Notes: generated by a model from the letters alone, not told the origin. A stretch of 64,000 bases of DNA from Campylorhamphus procurvoides (GCA_013396655.1 WBMV01006433.1:409537-473536), one strand, 5' to 3'. Positions 23,301 to 37,210 are shown, counted from the stretch's first letter. Numbers and translations: made by a program.

Positions 23301-26300
23301 ATCTTAGGACAGGTGATGGAGGGGTTTGATAGAACCAATGCCAAGCACCTCCTGGTCTGCCAAGGCCCCAGAGGTGCCAGACACAGGAGGAAGATCATGG
23401 ATTGCCTAAGCAAGACATAGAAAATGTTGCACGACCTTTCTGATCAAGATAAACATATGTCTTCACATTCCCTCACTGACAACAGACTGTGATATATTTA
23501 AAGGAAGAATAAAGTTAAAGAAGGTGTGGGAAAATAACAGAACACTGGAGAGGAAGTTTATAAACACATTGAAATGACCTGGAGCTGAGATGTAGAAGAA
23601 AACAAATACCATATTTTCCTTGTGTGTTGGACGAGTATCTCTGTTTTGATAACCTGTGAAAGAGGCAGCCTATCGAATATGCTTGAGATTCCTACTGTGC
23701 TGTGGAAAAAACTGAAGCACAGTGGTAAACTACACCTGCACAAATCCCTAAAATACAGGTGAGAACAGCAGGTTTGATGATCCTCCAGCATGGTCTGAAC
23801 TCAACAGTGCCTCTCTCCAGGTGCTCCTTCAGGGATTCCCCTGGTTGGTAACAAAAATAAATATACTCCTTGCATTTCATCCATGGTTTTCTGGTTGTTC
23901 CTGTGTCCAGCCCATACCAGCTCACACAGAGGAGTGAGGAAATTTTAACATTAGAGCAAACAATGCTACTCAGGTAAACGTACCATGAAGAAACACATTT
24001 TAATGGGGGAATGACCAGCAACTGCCTCTAGAGCTTCAAACACCTCTTGAGACATCCCAGTACCCCAGAAAGGTTGGTTAGGTGCCTGGGATGCCAATCA
24101 CTGCTCCTGCATGAGTAGGAACACTTGTCCATGAGCTTGCACCTAAGCCAGATGGAAACCAGAATGCAGGCGTAGACTGGAGCAGGCAGCAAGTCACTAG
24201 GACAGGCTTGGCACTCAGCAAACAAAAATTCCTGGTTCTCAAACACATCTCAGCCCCATCTACAAATGAGAAGTTCTGGAAGAGAGGACTCCTGGAACTC
24301 TAGCCCATCCACCCCTCAGTTTTAAATATTGTCTGTGTGGAAACATGATACATGCCAAACATTGAACAATTTTTTTCCATTAAGCAGACACATGTTAAGT
24401 GGAAATTAGATCATCGCAGTTTACTTTTGCTAATAAGTGGCTTGCATTTGGGAATTACTATTACAAATTGTCACATTATGTCCCTTCCTTTTTATTTCAG
24501 CAGAAAGCTGGATTTTTGGTTAAACATATTTTAAAAGTTTCCAGTTGAGGGGTGGAGGGTAGTGAGAAGCAGAGAAACACATTTTACCTATTTTTTCCCA
24601 GCCTCCCAGAGGTGATACCGAAGTGACTATCACTCATTATTGGACTTAAGAGTTTCCATACGCACACTTAAGAATCCCCTGAGTATTTTCAGTCTCTTCA
24701 ACTCAATCCATTTGACTTCAGAATTAACTGACATTGATTTAAGAGCTGATTTTCCAAGGTGTTGAACGCATGCCATTTATTTCATTGAAATTCTGAGTGC
24801 TCAGCCTTTCCCAATATCAGATCCTTCCTGTTTAAAAGAACAGAAAGCAGATTTGAAGTTTATTAAAGCCAGACCTACATGCTAAAAGGAAGGGTTATTA
24901 ACTCCCTAAGTGGTTCTGTAAGTTAATATGTCTTTATTAGTTGGCTCTTTTCAACCTAGCAAGTGTTGTGGAATAGACCATTATAAACTACATAAGCTTT
25001 ATTTGAACTAACTTCTAGTAAAACATAACACACCTACTGGATGATTGTTATATAAATGTCACCTGATGAGCAGTCTGGACTAAAACACAGACCTTTTTCT
25101 ACACTACTTCTAATACATCCCAAGTCTTTCTTTTTTTTTTTCTCTTTCATAAAACTAGTCCCTAGATAAAATTCGTAAGTGGCAAAGACAGCACTAATTC
25201 CTTTGTGTGCAGCATCTCAAGTGTTTTACACCAGCTCTTGATCTGGGCCCACATTTTCAGGGGAATAGAAAAAGAAAAAAAGATTACATCACCAAATTAT
25301 TGAATTTGTTCTTGTTTCATGCCTGGCCAGACACTAGCCTTTTCTCTGCATGGACAAGTAAAAGTGAGAGACACTTTTGTTTCCATGGTTTGGGGAGGAG
25401 GAACTGATTAAGGACTTGAATTTTTTGAGGCCACGTAGAATTAGACAGCAGAGACAACTTACAGATGGATGTAATTAACCCATCTTATTTCCAAAAGCAC
25501 TACAGCACTTCTCTTCAGCCCTGAAGATTTTACTATATCCACTTCCATACATACCTCAGAGTCCCTCCTCATATCAATCCAAATACAGGATTGAAAGTGA
25601 AATCCAGAGTTAGCAACATTTCAGATTAGTTATCAGTTAGCTGTAAATGCAGCAGGAGCACCCCCAATTTCCCTATTAACTTACAGCACTGCTAAGGGCA
25701 CATCTGCTGTCCAGCTTTTTGCAGACTCTGAAACAGCCCTTGCCATGTTACTGACTTGGTCTTTCATAGTAATCCAGGGCATCTATCTTGAGTTGGGATG
25801 GGGTTTTCTGTAAGAGGGATGTGCTGCCAGCACCAGCCTATGGCAGAAAGCATTGAGTTTTCAGAGCTAAACTGTTCATAATTTTAGGACATCATCACAA
25901 GACAGGAGGTACCACTTCAGTACGGGTCAGAAAATGTCAGAAAGACATAAAACCAGTTATTTCAAAATATTTCAAGGGAGGGTGATGCAGCACAAGGTGT
26001 CTCTCCACAAATTACTCTTGAACCTACAACAGCACCTCTTTAAGTCCTACCTGATATCTTCAGCCCTGAGTGCAATGACAGGCATGCTGCCTTTCCACTA
26101 CCACTCCACACCACTGTTTGTCACCCCCATGCAGAGTCTGCCACCCAAAAGTCCTAACCCTATTACTAGTCAACTCCTGACAGCCCAACAATGTTTTTGA
26201 TGGACAAGTTACCTAGTTATGTCTTCAAAGACTGCTTCCTGATGTTGATCATGTTAACTGTCAGAAGAAATTTTTATCCAGGTAACAAATCAGTAGAGAT

Positions 26301-29273
26301 TTGTCTTTAAGGGAAACATTACCTCTTTCCTCCACTGAAAAAAAAATCATAAAAGTAAACACCTTTAAAATGTACTTGAGTATTGTATTTCAGGTATTTC
26401 GTGCCATTGTGGAGGTTTTGCTTGAGAAAGGACACAGAAGGAATGTCTTTGATTGAAAATTATCTCCTTCAGTGGTCTACCAAAACTCTCCACAGATTTG
26501 GTGCAGTTGCACAGGTGTAAAGGATGTACTTATTGCAGTGGTTTTTGTAGTATAACCAAATGTGTGCATTGGATATATGATACCACCAGCCTTGCACAGT
26601 TCCAGCTTGCACTGCATGTATGCAGCAGCAAATTCATGGCAACCTCATCAACAGCTTCCTGGGAGGCGGCACCTCTGTTTAGTTTTCTCCACTAAACTGT
26701 TTGGTGAACAGAGAAAAAATGACCTGTATGGAGAAAAGCTCCTTGCAGAGCCCAACCACCCACCTGTGAAGCAGATATAGAAACATGAGCATTTCTCACC
26801 CTTTACAGAGCACCCTCTGTAACTTGTTCTTTACATCCAATATTTCTCCCTGTAATTCCTTTGTGATGGCAAGACCACTAGTATTCTCACCTCAGTTCTC
26901 AGGAGAGGATTTTCTTCTCAATTTCCCTAAAAACAGTCTTTATTTCCCTTTTAACTCCAAATAACAACCAACTAGCTTAAAAGAAACACGGTGCATAATT
27001 AAATAATTATCCTATTCACAAACATCCCTCAGGGGGTACTTGTACAGTGCCAAACCTTCTGCTGCACACTTGTAGGAGGAAAGTTCATATAAAGAGGCTG
27101 CAATCCTCATTTAATTTATATTCCCATTTAATTATATAAAATCTTCAGTTGGTAAAAACCTAGCTTTTAAAACTGATAGCACATGAAAAAGTTTTCCAGT
27201 ATTATAGGGGCAGAGGCTATGTAAGAAATGAGTGGCAATGCTCCTATTTCCAAGCCAAAGTAATAAAAAATGAATTTAGGGTTTCAAGCTCACCTGACTA
27301 GATTTTTACCATTCGTATATTCAGTTTTAGCTAATATACTTTCAGAAACCACTTCATCAGCTTAGGTGTTCGATAGAAAATCTCAGAAGCATTAATTGAG
27401 AAAATCACAGATCTTTCTTTTATTGAGAAATTTATCACATGCCCTACATGTATAAAAATCCTTAAAGAAAGGTTTTTCAGCCATCAACATAGGAGAGCCA
27501 TAAGTTTTGAAAACCCAGTGTAAGCAAGCTGCTGGTTTCAGCTTTACAGAGCAACCTCCAGACTCCTCAACCACACTGGTTACACAGAAGTCTCTCTTGG
27601 ACATCAATCCAAAATGGAAAACTGGAACCAAGAATCACTCAGACTTTTGGGTACACCAAGCTTATTTTGGGACATGTTTATCACCAGCCTGGTTTGCTGG
27701 GGAACTAGGGCTTATGTAATTGTGTTTGCAGCCCATCTGCATCAGCAACTCATGGATCCCTTTACCAACTCCAACTCAGTTTGAAAGGAAAGTCATAAAG
27801 CCAATGCAATTTGGACAACTAACATGTCTAGGACTGAGTGAACTAACCTATCCACTTGAAGGGGAAAGCAAAAGAGACCCTTTTTGTACTCTGAGAGCAG
27901 CGCACCAGCCAGACAGCATGTGTCCATGAAGATCTGCCACAACCTGGCTGTCTCCTACCCATACCAGGGCTCAGGGAGTCAAAGCAGAAGGGGGAAGCTG
28001 CAGATACTGAGGGAAGAAAAAGGAAGAGTAAGGCAAAGATCACAAACTCAAAGAAAATCACACTGTTGGGACTTCACAAACTGAACAACTTGCTTTACAG
28101 TGAGACAGAATTTCTTCCCAGGAGACTTTACCATGCAAACATCTCTCTAAATTCAGTGTATGAAAACAGCACAACCTAATACATTAGCACTATTAAAGGT
28201 AAGAGAAAAAAAACAAGTGTACTATATATTCAGTCTTCATCCAAATGTTGGTGCAAACCCAAAAAACACTATGTCCTTCTGTACAATTCAAGTGTATGAT
28301 TACAAGTGATCACGTTCGAGCAGTTTAAGAAGCTTCTGCTGTTCAGATGAGAAAAAAACCTGACTCTAAATAGGCACAGTCTAATCAAACCCAAAGAAAA
28401 AATCACCATATGAAAACGGCCCTCCCAGTGGCCCCAGGATACCAGAAATACTCTCTGATGAAGGTAACAATATTTTAATATTCAAAGGAGGCAGATAAAT
28501 GACAATTTTGTCCAAGAAAACCTTGAACAGAAAAGCTAGGAGGAGAGCTTGGAATCCTAGATTAATTGTTTAATGAAAAGCAACTTGAGTTCCACTTTTC
28601 TTTGTAGGGCAGAAGAGGAGTTTGCAGAGGTCCAAGCTACCAAGTGTCACCTACCCACAGGACAAATGATTGCTGCCAGCCACTGGCCCCCACAATTGAT
28701 TCTTTCTTGTAGCCTGATGACTGCAGGAGAAATACTACTAGATCTTCCCTGGCCCTTGCTATAGTAAAATTGTGTCCTCAAAAGCAATCAGTGCTCCTTG
28801 GAATGCTAACGGCCAGCTCCCAACAACAGGAACAAAGCTGGAGTGCATCAGTATTGATTTGCCACCTCCACGTATATCTTGAAATCAAGCTCCATAGAAA
28901 AATGGTATATATGGAAGAAATTAGCACTTAGAAGTATCCCTGATAATCCTTGCACTTCTCTCCATCCTTTCTAATGAACTTGAAATTGCTACTTTATAAA
29001 ATTCTCACTGATGTCTGAAAACAGGTCTGTATGAATGAAGACAGGGAAAAGAAGTTTTACAGTAATAAAGAAAATCATTCTAATCCATGTTAACAGGTGA
29101 TAAAGTTACAGCTGGTGGCAGTATTTTTCACAGATCAAGGCAAAGCAGTGTTAATAACAGGCACACTTGTTTTGTTTCTATGCCTTATTTCATACAAAGA
29201 ACATGATCAATTAAAAAATGCAAGGTGAATGCAAGTAATCACAAGAGGCCATTCACCATTATGCCGAGATTCT
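20313..29273. other. Intergenic region between convergent GPR19 and CREBL2
   Basis: About 9 kb of AT-moderate sequence without a recognisable gene or RNA. The longest open frame is 160 codons (22056-22538) and looks like chance. Poly-A/T tracts are common. Confidence 0.5.
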
Positions 29274-29279
29274 TTTATT
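29274..29279 (-). terminator. CREBL2: Candidate polyadenylation signal of CREBL2
   Basis: This is the first AATAAA (TTTATT on the + strand) met when reading the - strand down from the CREBL2 stop at 31715. G/T-rich sequence follows, as expected downstream of a cleavage site. It would give a 3' UTR of about 2.4 kb. An ATTAAA variant at 29517-29522 is an alternative. Confidence 0.5.
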
Positions 29280-31714
29280 AATACATCCAAGGACTGCAAC
29301 TGTGCTTATTCCACAAGTAGTCCATGGTAGAGGGATTAAAACAGATAACCTTTATAGTTGTCCTCCAGCTGTCAGTCAGCCTTTTTCATCTGCCAGCATG
29401 TGTAGACAGTATCAGCTCCATTAACAATGCCACTCATTTAGTAGCATTGGATTGAAATGATGACAACATTAAGTGGCTACTGAAAAATAAAAAGATTATG
29501 TGAATCCAAAAAGGTATTTAATTGGCTGTTTCTCAATCACCTACATTTCAGTTCCATTGGTTACTAGTAATTAAAAATTCCTATTTTGTTTCGGGTTATA
29601 AACCCTAAGAATAAAGTAATGAGAAATGCAGCTTGCTGAAGTGAGAGTAGTAACATTCTGTTCTTATTGATACATCCCTGACCAAGCCACCACTTTGGGA
29701 AGGTTTACAAAAATACTTGTCACAGGAACAATCAGCTGATCAGAAAGCCAGGCAATACCTCCTTCCCCTTTCGCTGTCCGAGACAGGACCCCAGATTTAA
29801 ATGGAAAACTAACAGTTATTGTATTTACTTTGATGATACTTTTTCTGGGTGATGTTCCTGAGATAAAACCACTTTGGGCCAAAATTTTTAAAATGAATCC
29901 CCGCCCCTAACTGTTTCTGACTGTTTCAGCTATGTAAACCTAAGCTAAACTTCTTTAGTTTGAAAACACCATCACTGCTGAAAACGCTGGGCAACCTAGA
30001 ATTTTACAGAAATACAAGTAACAGAGTTGCCTAAATCCCAACATTTCAAGTGAAAGAAGACTTACAACTTTGGGAGTAGCAAAACTGTTTCAACACAAGC
30101 CCAGCATCTACAACTGAACAAAATCACTGCCATCTGCTAATGCTGCTGCCTTCCTCCCGATCATATAGCTTATCAGAAGAATGCTTGAGCAAGCAAAAAG
30201 CATGCCAGGGTGAGCATTGCTCACTGCTTGCCCTCGACTGAGAAACAAGAAGGTCATGAGCTACAGAGGCTGATAATATTACTAAGCGCTTGTAGTGCAG
30301 AAGGTGTATTTACACTGATGTTACTGAGAGCTTGAAATGTAGAAGGGGTACTCAGTGTGAATTGGTGGGTGCTGTACAGAGTTGGTGCAGAGGCAGAAAC
30401 AGCAGAGTAACTCATGTCTTTATATAGTCGTCTGAAAAAGGAACCCTTGATAGCTTTTGAAAATAGCTATCAGGCCATTTAGGGAAGAAAGGAGATTCAC
30501 AGAATACTCTTTTCCTGTAGGAAAAATGGAATGGATACCCAAAAGTGGATTACAAAGGGGAGAGGAAAGAAAAAAGCCCAGAAATGCAAAACAGAAAACA
30601 CTGACCTAGCAACACAGCTAGATCTGTGTTTGATACAGAGTAGGAAAGAATTGTTCTTACATTACAGGCATTCACAGCGTGCCACATAAGGTGATGGTGA
30701 AGCTGGAGGCCACTGCTGGTATGCTCTACCACAGGAACATGAAGCATTGCTGTCACCAGCACTGTAAAGCTTGATCAAAACGTATTTTCAACATTGCCAT
30801 GAGAAACAAGGTAGGGAAACAAGTCACTCCTCACAACCAGCTGTTTCTATTCACACTGAATACCTGTCTCACAAGAACACGTTTTATAATCCACTTGTAG
30901 TCCTTCATTCACAAATCTGTTTCATCACCAGAACACCTATCAGCTGTAGTGTAGTTAAGAACATCACTAACACCTACCCAAACACATCCAGAGATGAGGC
31001 ATTTGCAACATCTCTGGACAACCTGTGCTGGTGCCTCACCAGACACACAGTAAAGATTTTTTTTTCTAATATGTAATCTAAACCTACTCTCTGTCAGTTT
31101 GAAGCCATTCCCTCTTGTCCTGTCACTTCAGGCCCTTAGAAATGGCCCTTCTCCATCTTTCTTGGGGACTCTCTTCAAGTACCAGAAGGCCAAAATACAT
31201 CTACACACAAATCTTTGCATTCCATAAATACAGCTGAATCCATAAATCAGTTGAATTTTAGTCCACTGATGCACTATTCTGTATGTGATACCTCAGATTT
31301 TACTGTTGATTAGAAGTTTATGTTTTCTCACACAAATTCACAGAGTCATATAAGAAAGTCAGTTATTAACAGAGAAATAAATGCTCAATGGCACTAGCAG
31401 GAGTAACTCACAGTATTTTTTCCTTGCTTAGCTGCAACAGGGATTTCTACATCAGTCAATTCTCTCTCAATTCATGCTGCAATTCTTAAGCATGACGAGG
31501 ACTACAGTTCTTATTTCAGCTTTTCCTCCGTTTTTTTTCTGCATTTTGAGACTAGTCTCAAACATTTGCTTCTCATACTGACAGTAATTTTATAGGTAAT
31601 TATAGAGATCATAATTTCTTGGAAAGTAGCAAATGGAACTATGATCTCAAATCTGCTCTAGTTCTTCATGAGATTCCAGGAAAAACTAGATTCATTATTG
31701 ATGTTGATTAATCT
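29280..31714 (-). other. CREBL2: Probable CREBL2 3' UTR
   Basis: The stretch is non-coding sequence between the inferred stop codon and the first AATAAA. It contains a CR1 fragment in the sense orientation of the gene (about 30968-31200). The extent is inferred from the signal alone. Confidence 0.5.
30968..31200 (-). mobile_element. CR1 LINE 3'-region fragment
   Basis: The sequence is the reverse complement of the CR1 3' UTR pattern: the blocks read back as tract, GGTGAGGCACCAGCACAGG, then CCAGAGATGTTG. Both ends are truncated, with no octamer tail. It lies inside the presumed CREBL2 3' UTR and on the same strand. Confidence 0.85.
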
Positions 31715-31719
31715 TCAAC
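31715..31719 (-). CDS. CREBL2: CREBL2 exon 4, coding part (two bases plus stop)
   Basis: The acceptor is unusually good: CTGAC, a long T-rich tract, then ACATTTTAG ending at 31720. The exon begins GTTGA. Joined to the lone T ending exon 3, this gives TGT (Cys) followed directly by TGA. In human CREBL2 the protein ends in Trp at the equivalent place, so one base change (TGG to TGT) would explain the Cys. The phase fits, and I saw no better acceptor, but the assignment rests on splice signals and not on coding similarity. Confidence 0.6.
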
Positions 31720-34700
31720 CTAAAATGTAAGAGAGGAAAAAAAAAAGGCAAAAACAGTCAGTTACAGGCACTCTCACAAATTTAGCTAGGTTTCAGCTGA
31801 GAAGAAACAGAAAAGCTTTTTGAAATTTGTCTAACATATTAAAGAACCAAACCTCTGATATAAGTCCAAATAGTCTTTGAAAAGCACTTAACAAAATACT
31901 GCTTTTCTGACAAATACCAGATGATGGAAGTAGACTTTTTTTTTTACATATAATTACAAAACATTGTCAGTTAAGTGAGAAGTTAATTAAATACATTTAC
32001 TTCACTGTTAGCATACATACAGCATATAAAAAGCCAAGCCTTGCTACACGTTTTTCTTATGAAGCTGCCACTATCTGGTACATCCTTGGGTTACATTCCC
32101 CAAAAGCATTAGTGTAACTGTACAGTGCTTACTCCATCATCAGCTAAGTTCAGTCTCACTACACTTAACTGTAACAAGAGTTCTAGTGTTGTTGCAAACA
32201 CCAAATAGTACAGACAGCCTTTTCTGGAGACTGTGGATAGTTTTCAAAAGATACCCACCTTTAGCTGGGCAAATGGTTCTAGCTGAGCATTACATTTCCA
32301 TGGCAAGTAGGAAAATTAAGCATTTCCAGGCTCATTTCCTTCCTTCAGTACTTGTGAGAAGGGACTCAGCTGTGCTCACTCACTGCAGAAGAAAGGTGTG
32401 AAAAGCTGTATCCATCTTACACAAGGAGAGGACAAGACTACACCATCCTCCATTACTTAAGGTACTAGATGAGACTCCTAGACAGAGGACCTGGTGGCAT
32501 CACTTCCAGGAGCCACCTCAATATGGATGAAGATTATAAGCATTAGAATAACAAATGAACTTGAACCACAAACATTTGTTAGTTTTTACAAGGGGAACTG
32601 CTAAACTTCAAGCTCTAAAATGAAGGACTCTCAGAGATTCAGCTAAGGCCAGAAAGTTTGTAACACAGCACGATCTGTCACATGATGGAAAGCATGGAAC
32701 TTTAATGATTGTTGCTGGGAATCCTACCTTTTGTAACCAACTACAGCATCTTGAGCATATTTAAAAACCTGAAGTTAGAGCCTGTAACTATGTGTCAAAT
32801 ATTTTTTGCTTGCAAGACAAACAAGAATGTGATGTAGGTGTAACATGCCTCCTGTCCATCTGCATGAAGTACAAAAAACCTGTTAGAACTTGGACACAAC
32901 TATCAGTGCCACAGAGCCGGACCCAGACTTGCCAAATACAATCCTGTAATGCCAACTGCTGATTAAGCCAAGAAGCAGAAGCCACCATAATGGGGAACAG
33001 AAAAAAATTGTTGCCCTTCACAATGAGAAATTCAAATTCTCCATTTCCTTCAGAAAAGAAAACTTCCTGCTGAGAGGCTTCTTGTTTGGTATCACAGCAA
33101 GTAAAACAAAGAAAGAGGGAAGAAACCAAACAGGGAAGATCAGAGCTGCATTTGTCACATTACCTAATGCTGAGCAGAGCTGTTCTGGTCACATAGTGTA
33201 ACTCCTCTGCATGTTTTCTACATCCTTGATTCAGAGAGACACTTACATACAGATAACATTTGAAATATATGTTTAGTTACAATACATTGTTTACACCTGA
33301 AAGTAGACTGTGTAAGACTAATTCTAATCCAAAATAATACATTTGGTATGATGTTACAGAATCTAACAACAAGGTTCACAGAGTCTGTGAATGTCTGGCT
33401 TAGGGTTTTTCTTCCTCCAGAAAATGGACAGGCAAGCATTCAACATAGACAAAAATCCCCAAACTTCTGGGTTGGCTTTATTGCTATCTTTCAGGACAAA
33501 CTGCAGTTCAGAACTTCAAATGCATGGGGTAGATGACAGGGGCAGGGCGGGACATGGACAACACAACCTGAATCCTCATATCCCTCCCCATCTCTACTTC
33601 AGTATTACTTAACTTTTTATAATAGTTTCCTATATCTGTGCAACATTTATGGCAATTGCTAACTAAGTACATGCTTGGAGGGTCACAAGAAAACAATTAC
33701 AACTATGCCTTAAGGTTCAATATACAAGTGCTCAAAATGGAATTCTGAAAACAACTGTGCTGTACACTGAAAGATGGCACTTCATTATTTTCAGTGCTTT
33801 CAACTCACTTTGAATTGAGATAATGTTAAACAGACCCAATTAGTTCAATAAAAAGAAGGCAACATTCAGTCTAGCAAAGTCATTCATTATAATATTTATT
33901 CTATGAAACAATGAAGAAAACATGATATTAAAAAGTGTTCCATGCATTTCATAAAATACAGAAATATTACCATAAACAAAACAGATTAAGGAAGCCAAGC
34001 CCCCACTGAAAATCCAGAGAGATCCAGTCTCCACACTGCATCATATGAAAACAAAAAGCATATCCAGGGCAAAGAGCAGTCTGAAGAAAGCAGCAGATTA
34101 TCTGTCAAGAACTTGGATGAGTAAATCAGCTTAGGAGAATTTTGCCATTACTTTTCTTACCATAAAACTGATGCAACTTCGTCTCCTTGCTACCAGTTCT
34201 TGGCATTATCTTTGGCTGGGAAACCAGGACAGCACAGCAGAATTAATTTTAAGTTGCTGTCCAGGAAGGTTCTAGGACCGAAAATATAGGTAGCTACAGT
34301 AAGACAGTAGGACCCAATGGGTGAGAGATAATGGCTGGAAGCAAGATGCAGGGACATACTTGGACTATCTTACCAGGAGCACAGCGGGTGGAAAATATAT
34401 TCAGTGAAAGAAGTATGGGCAGAAGCAGGAAATACATCTAGTACTTCTCTTTAAGAATCCCAATCACATATGAGACATGCTGCACTACAGAAGGATGCTG
34501 AGAGCAACAGCTTCATTTACAAGTTACATTGCTATAAATCTTACTGAAAGCTTTTGATCCAGTTCTTTCTCCTCAACCTACAGTACTGTTTGGCTTTAGC
34601 AAAGTTGTTACGAGATCCTTCTCTTGCTTTTACTTTACAGAACCTTCAGACTCCCACAATGGTTAACAACCACATAACTACCAAAACCAAAACCAGCCTA

Positions 34701-35738
34701 GTTCTGGGCTCTGATATAAAAGCAGCCCCCATCTCGTACTAGGAATTCCCAAAAGCTGCCATACCTGTATTTTGGGAGGGTGGTGTAGCAAAAGAAGGAA
34801 CAATGCTCCACTTACACAAACACCTATTACCCTGAAAGCCCCACTCCACACAGCCTTAGGAACACCATCAAAGAGTTTCAGGTGGGGAGGAGCAAAGAGA
34901 AGACAGCAGACCGAGATCCTTCCTCCTGTATCTGGGGATGCATCCACTTCTCAGAAGAGCATTCTTCTGCAAGCTACCAAGCTATCTCTGCTGCAGTGTG
35001 GAACGTTCTGCATTGGCCTCTGGCGAATGATGCACCACGGGAGAAGATTGTTACGGTTGAAAATGTGGTTTTCATGTTGATTCTTTCATACAAAAAGCTA
35101 GGAATTCCTATTTAAAAAAAAAATCAGTAGAGTGTAATTTAGCCTGTAGCATGAACTATTACAAAATTTCAAGTAGTAAGATACAGAATTGCCCACACTA
35201 CATCTTAACTCCCTCCCCTTGCATATACCTCTCCGGCATATGACTTTACATCACAAGATCTTTTCACCCTCCAATCCCCAAAAGAAACTTATTTCATTCC
35301 CTGGACAAGCACAAATGAGTCAGAAAAAAAGACTCCGTAGGAAATCCCAAATCCAGCATTTCTCACTGCTGAGTGCCCGCAGCTAGAATAATGTTTTCTT
35401 CATGAAGTTTTTAAAATTCAATTATGTTTTATGTGCTCCATTTACCTTGCACTAAAAAAATAGAAAATGCTGTAGGCCTTCAGAGGCCTTGGTGAAACAC
35501 AAAAACTGTCTTCTTTTAAATTAACTGCCCAGTTTCCTACCAAGTGCAGTATGTGTGCTGTCCATGTAAATATTACACAGACTCTTTGTACTACCCACTA
35601 AGCTCTTTCCTTCAATCAACTATTTGTGCCCAAAAGCACATCCTTATGTTTCTTCCTACACCACAGCCATCCTCCTACACCACAAAAGATGTAAAAAAAA
35701 AAAAAAAAAGAGTAATTAATCATAGGCTGGATACTTAC
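31720..35738 (-). other. CREBL2: CREBL2 intron 3
   Basis: Bounded by the GTAAGT donor after 35739 and the acceptor at 31720. It contains only short chance frames and T/A tracts. No other exon or transposon is recognised. Confidence 0.6.
35692..35709 (+). repeat. A homopolymer run
   Basis: A run of about 18 A lies about 30 bases beyond the exon 3 donor, inside intron 3. Its length is likely polymorphic. Confidence 0.9.
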
Positions 35739-35886
35739 AGGGATTGCTGCTGTTTGCTTCTGTCTTCCCAGCCTTGGCAAGTTTGGTTGAGTTCTGCTGT
35801 GCTTTGCCTTGCTCCTCTCCAGTTAGCAGGGCTTTTATTTCAGAGGGGATTTTCCCTTGGTCCATCGCCATGCACCACTGCTTGTA
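35739..35886 (-). CDS. CREBL2: CREBL2 exon 3 (C-terminal part)
   Basis: The exon is 148 bases long, from acceptor TTTCAG to donor T|GTAAGT. It encodes 49 residues (about 72-120 of the protein) plus one base of the next codon. The start YKQWCMAMDQGKIPSEIKAL is essentially identical to mammalian CREBL2. The tail, rich in Gln, Lys and Ser, is more divergent and appears one residue longer than in human. It continues the bZIP helix from exon 2. If the donor were not used, the frame would run on for only nine codons to a stop. Confidence 0.93.
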
Positions 35887-37012
35887 CTGAAATATGCAAA
35901 CACATTAGGCATTAGCAAACTGCCAGGACCACATTAGCAGACAAAACAGAGCTGTAATCTTTACCTTCCGGTATATTAATTTAAGGTCTGAATTTACTGA
36001 GCTGAAGGCTCTTATGAAACTGTAGAGCACTAATGAGCTAAGCACGTGTCCATGGCTGCATACCTGGCCTCAGCAAATCCTGTTTCAGTCAATAAACTGC
36101 TACTCAGTGGCCATACTAGACAGAATACTGTAATTATTAAACAACATGGAACACTTTGTGCAATTTCTTGCTGCTGACATATGAGAATACCGTTCCAGTT
36201 CATGGCCTATTAAAAACAAATATTTCACATGACTGTGGGGCTGACTGACTATCAAGAGGTCCTTTCTGATTGTGCAAGGCACAGTTGCAGCATATGTGCC
36301 TTATTCCTAGTCCCCTCATCTTAAATTCTTCACTGCCAAAGCCTGAAGCACATCAAAAACCCTGTGGACAGTTAGCTACCTTTTCACCTGATCCTAAACC
36401 TATTCACCTGTGCTGATTAGCCCTGCTGATTCAAACAAACCTAAAGCTAGGTCAAGGCAGTATCCTCAGCTCTGGTGAAATTTCAATAGCATCTCAATAT
36501 CACAGAGGAGCTATGTCTGATTTTCAGATGACACATTCTCTTTGATTAATGCTGCTTATTCGGCCAAGACACCCACATTAAATGTGCTGGAAAACAGGAC
36601 AGCTTTGGAACCATCTACACAAAGAGCATGCTGCAAGAGTCAACTTCCCCAACAGAGAAGCAAGGACACACTCTGGATGTATGTTCTCCCTTGATATGTT
36701 AATAAATCTCTTTCCACCATCTACCAATTTCTGTATCTGTCAAAGATTTTTCAAAACAAGCATTTCAAAGACAACAGACTCAAATGCAATGGCACTTTCT
36801 TTGCTTACTTCCAGTTAAAAATCAGCAGATAACTTGTGACATGAAGTTCATACTCTACGCACCGAAGCAGGCAAACAGCTGGATGCATCTGATGCTTTGA
36901 CACCTTCTGCCTAGCCAAATGCCACTGTCAGTTACTGTGATTTTGAGCACAAATGCTCATGAGGACAGGTCCCAAATAATACCGAGGGTTAGGTTAAATT
37001 AGAGTTTCCTAC
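35887..37012 (-). other. CREBL2: CREBL2 intron 2
   Basis: A 1.1-kb intron with donor GTAGGA after the exon 2 ATG codon and acceptor CATATTTCAG. No other feature is seen inside. Confidence 0.8.
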
Positions 37013-37210
37013 CATTTCAAGCTCTTCTCTGAGAGCACAGATGGCTCGCTCTCTGCTTGAAACCAGCTCTTCCAGGTACTGGTACCTCAGCTTCTTCCTG
37101 GCTCTGCACTCTCTTGCACTCTGACGACTTCTTTCGAGTTTTGCCTTCAAGTCTATTTTGGCTGGTTTACGACCTCGTTTGCCTGGTTTCTTTACCTTGC
37201 CTCCAACCAC
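37013..37210 (-). CDS. CREBL2: CREBL2 exon 2 (basic region and leucine zipper)
   Basis: CREBL2 is a small (about 120 residues) nuclear bZIP protein related to CREB/ATF factors. In mammals it is reported to interact with CREB and to act in adipocyte differentiation and metabolism. This 198-base exon encodes residues 6-71. It has a Lys/Arg-rich stretch (KVKKPGKRGRKPAK, likely nuclear localisation) and a basic DNA-contact region (RSRQSARECRARKK, about 32-45). The first half of a short zipper follows, from L46 to M71, with imperfect heptads and no transactivation domain. It matches human CREBL2 almost perfectly over the whole exon. The acceptor is TTTTCCAG and the donor ATG|GTAGGA. The frame opens with GTG, a spliced Val codon and not a start. 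Confidence 0.97.

Noticed and set aside
36989..37210. Stand-alone 73-codon bZIP gene starting at GTG
   Set aside because: It is an internal exon of CREBL2 with clear acceptor and donor sites; the last codons after the donor at 37012 are intronic.
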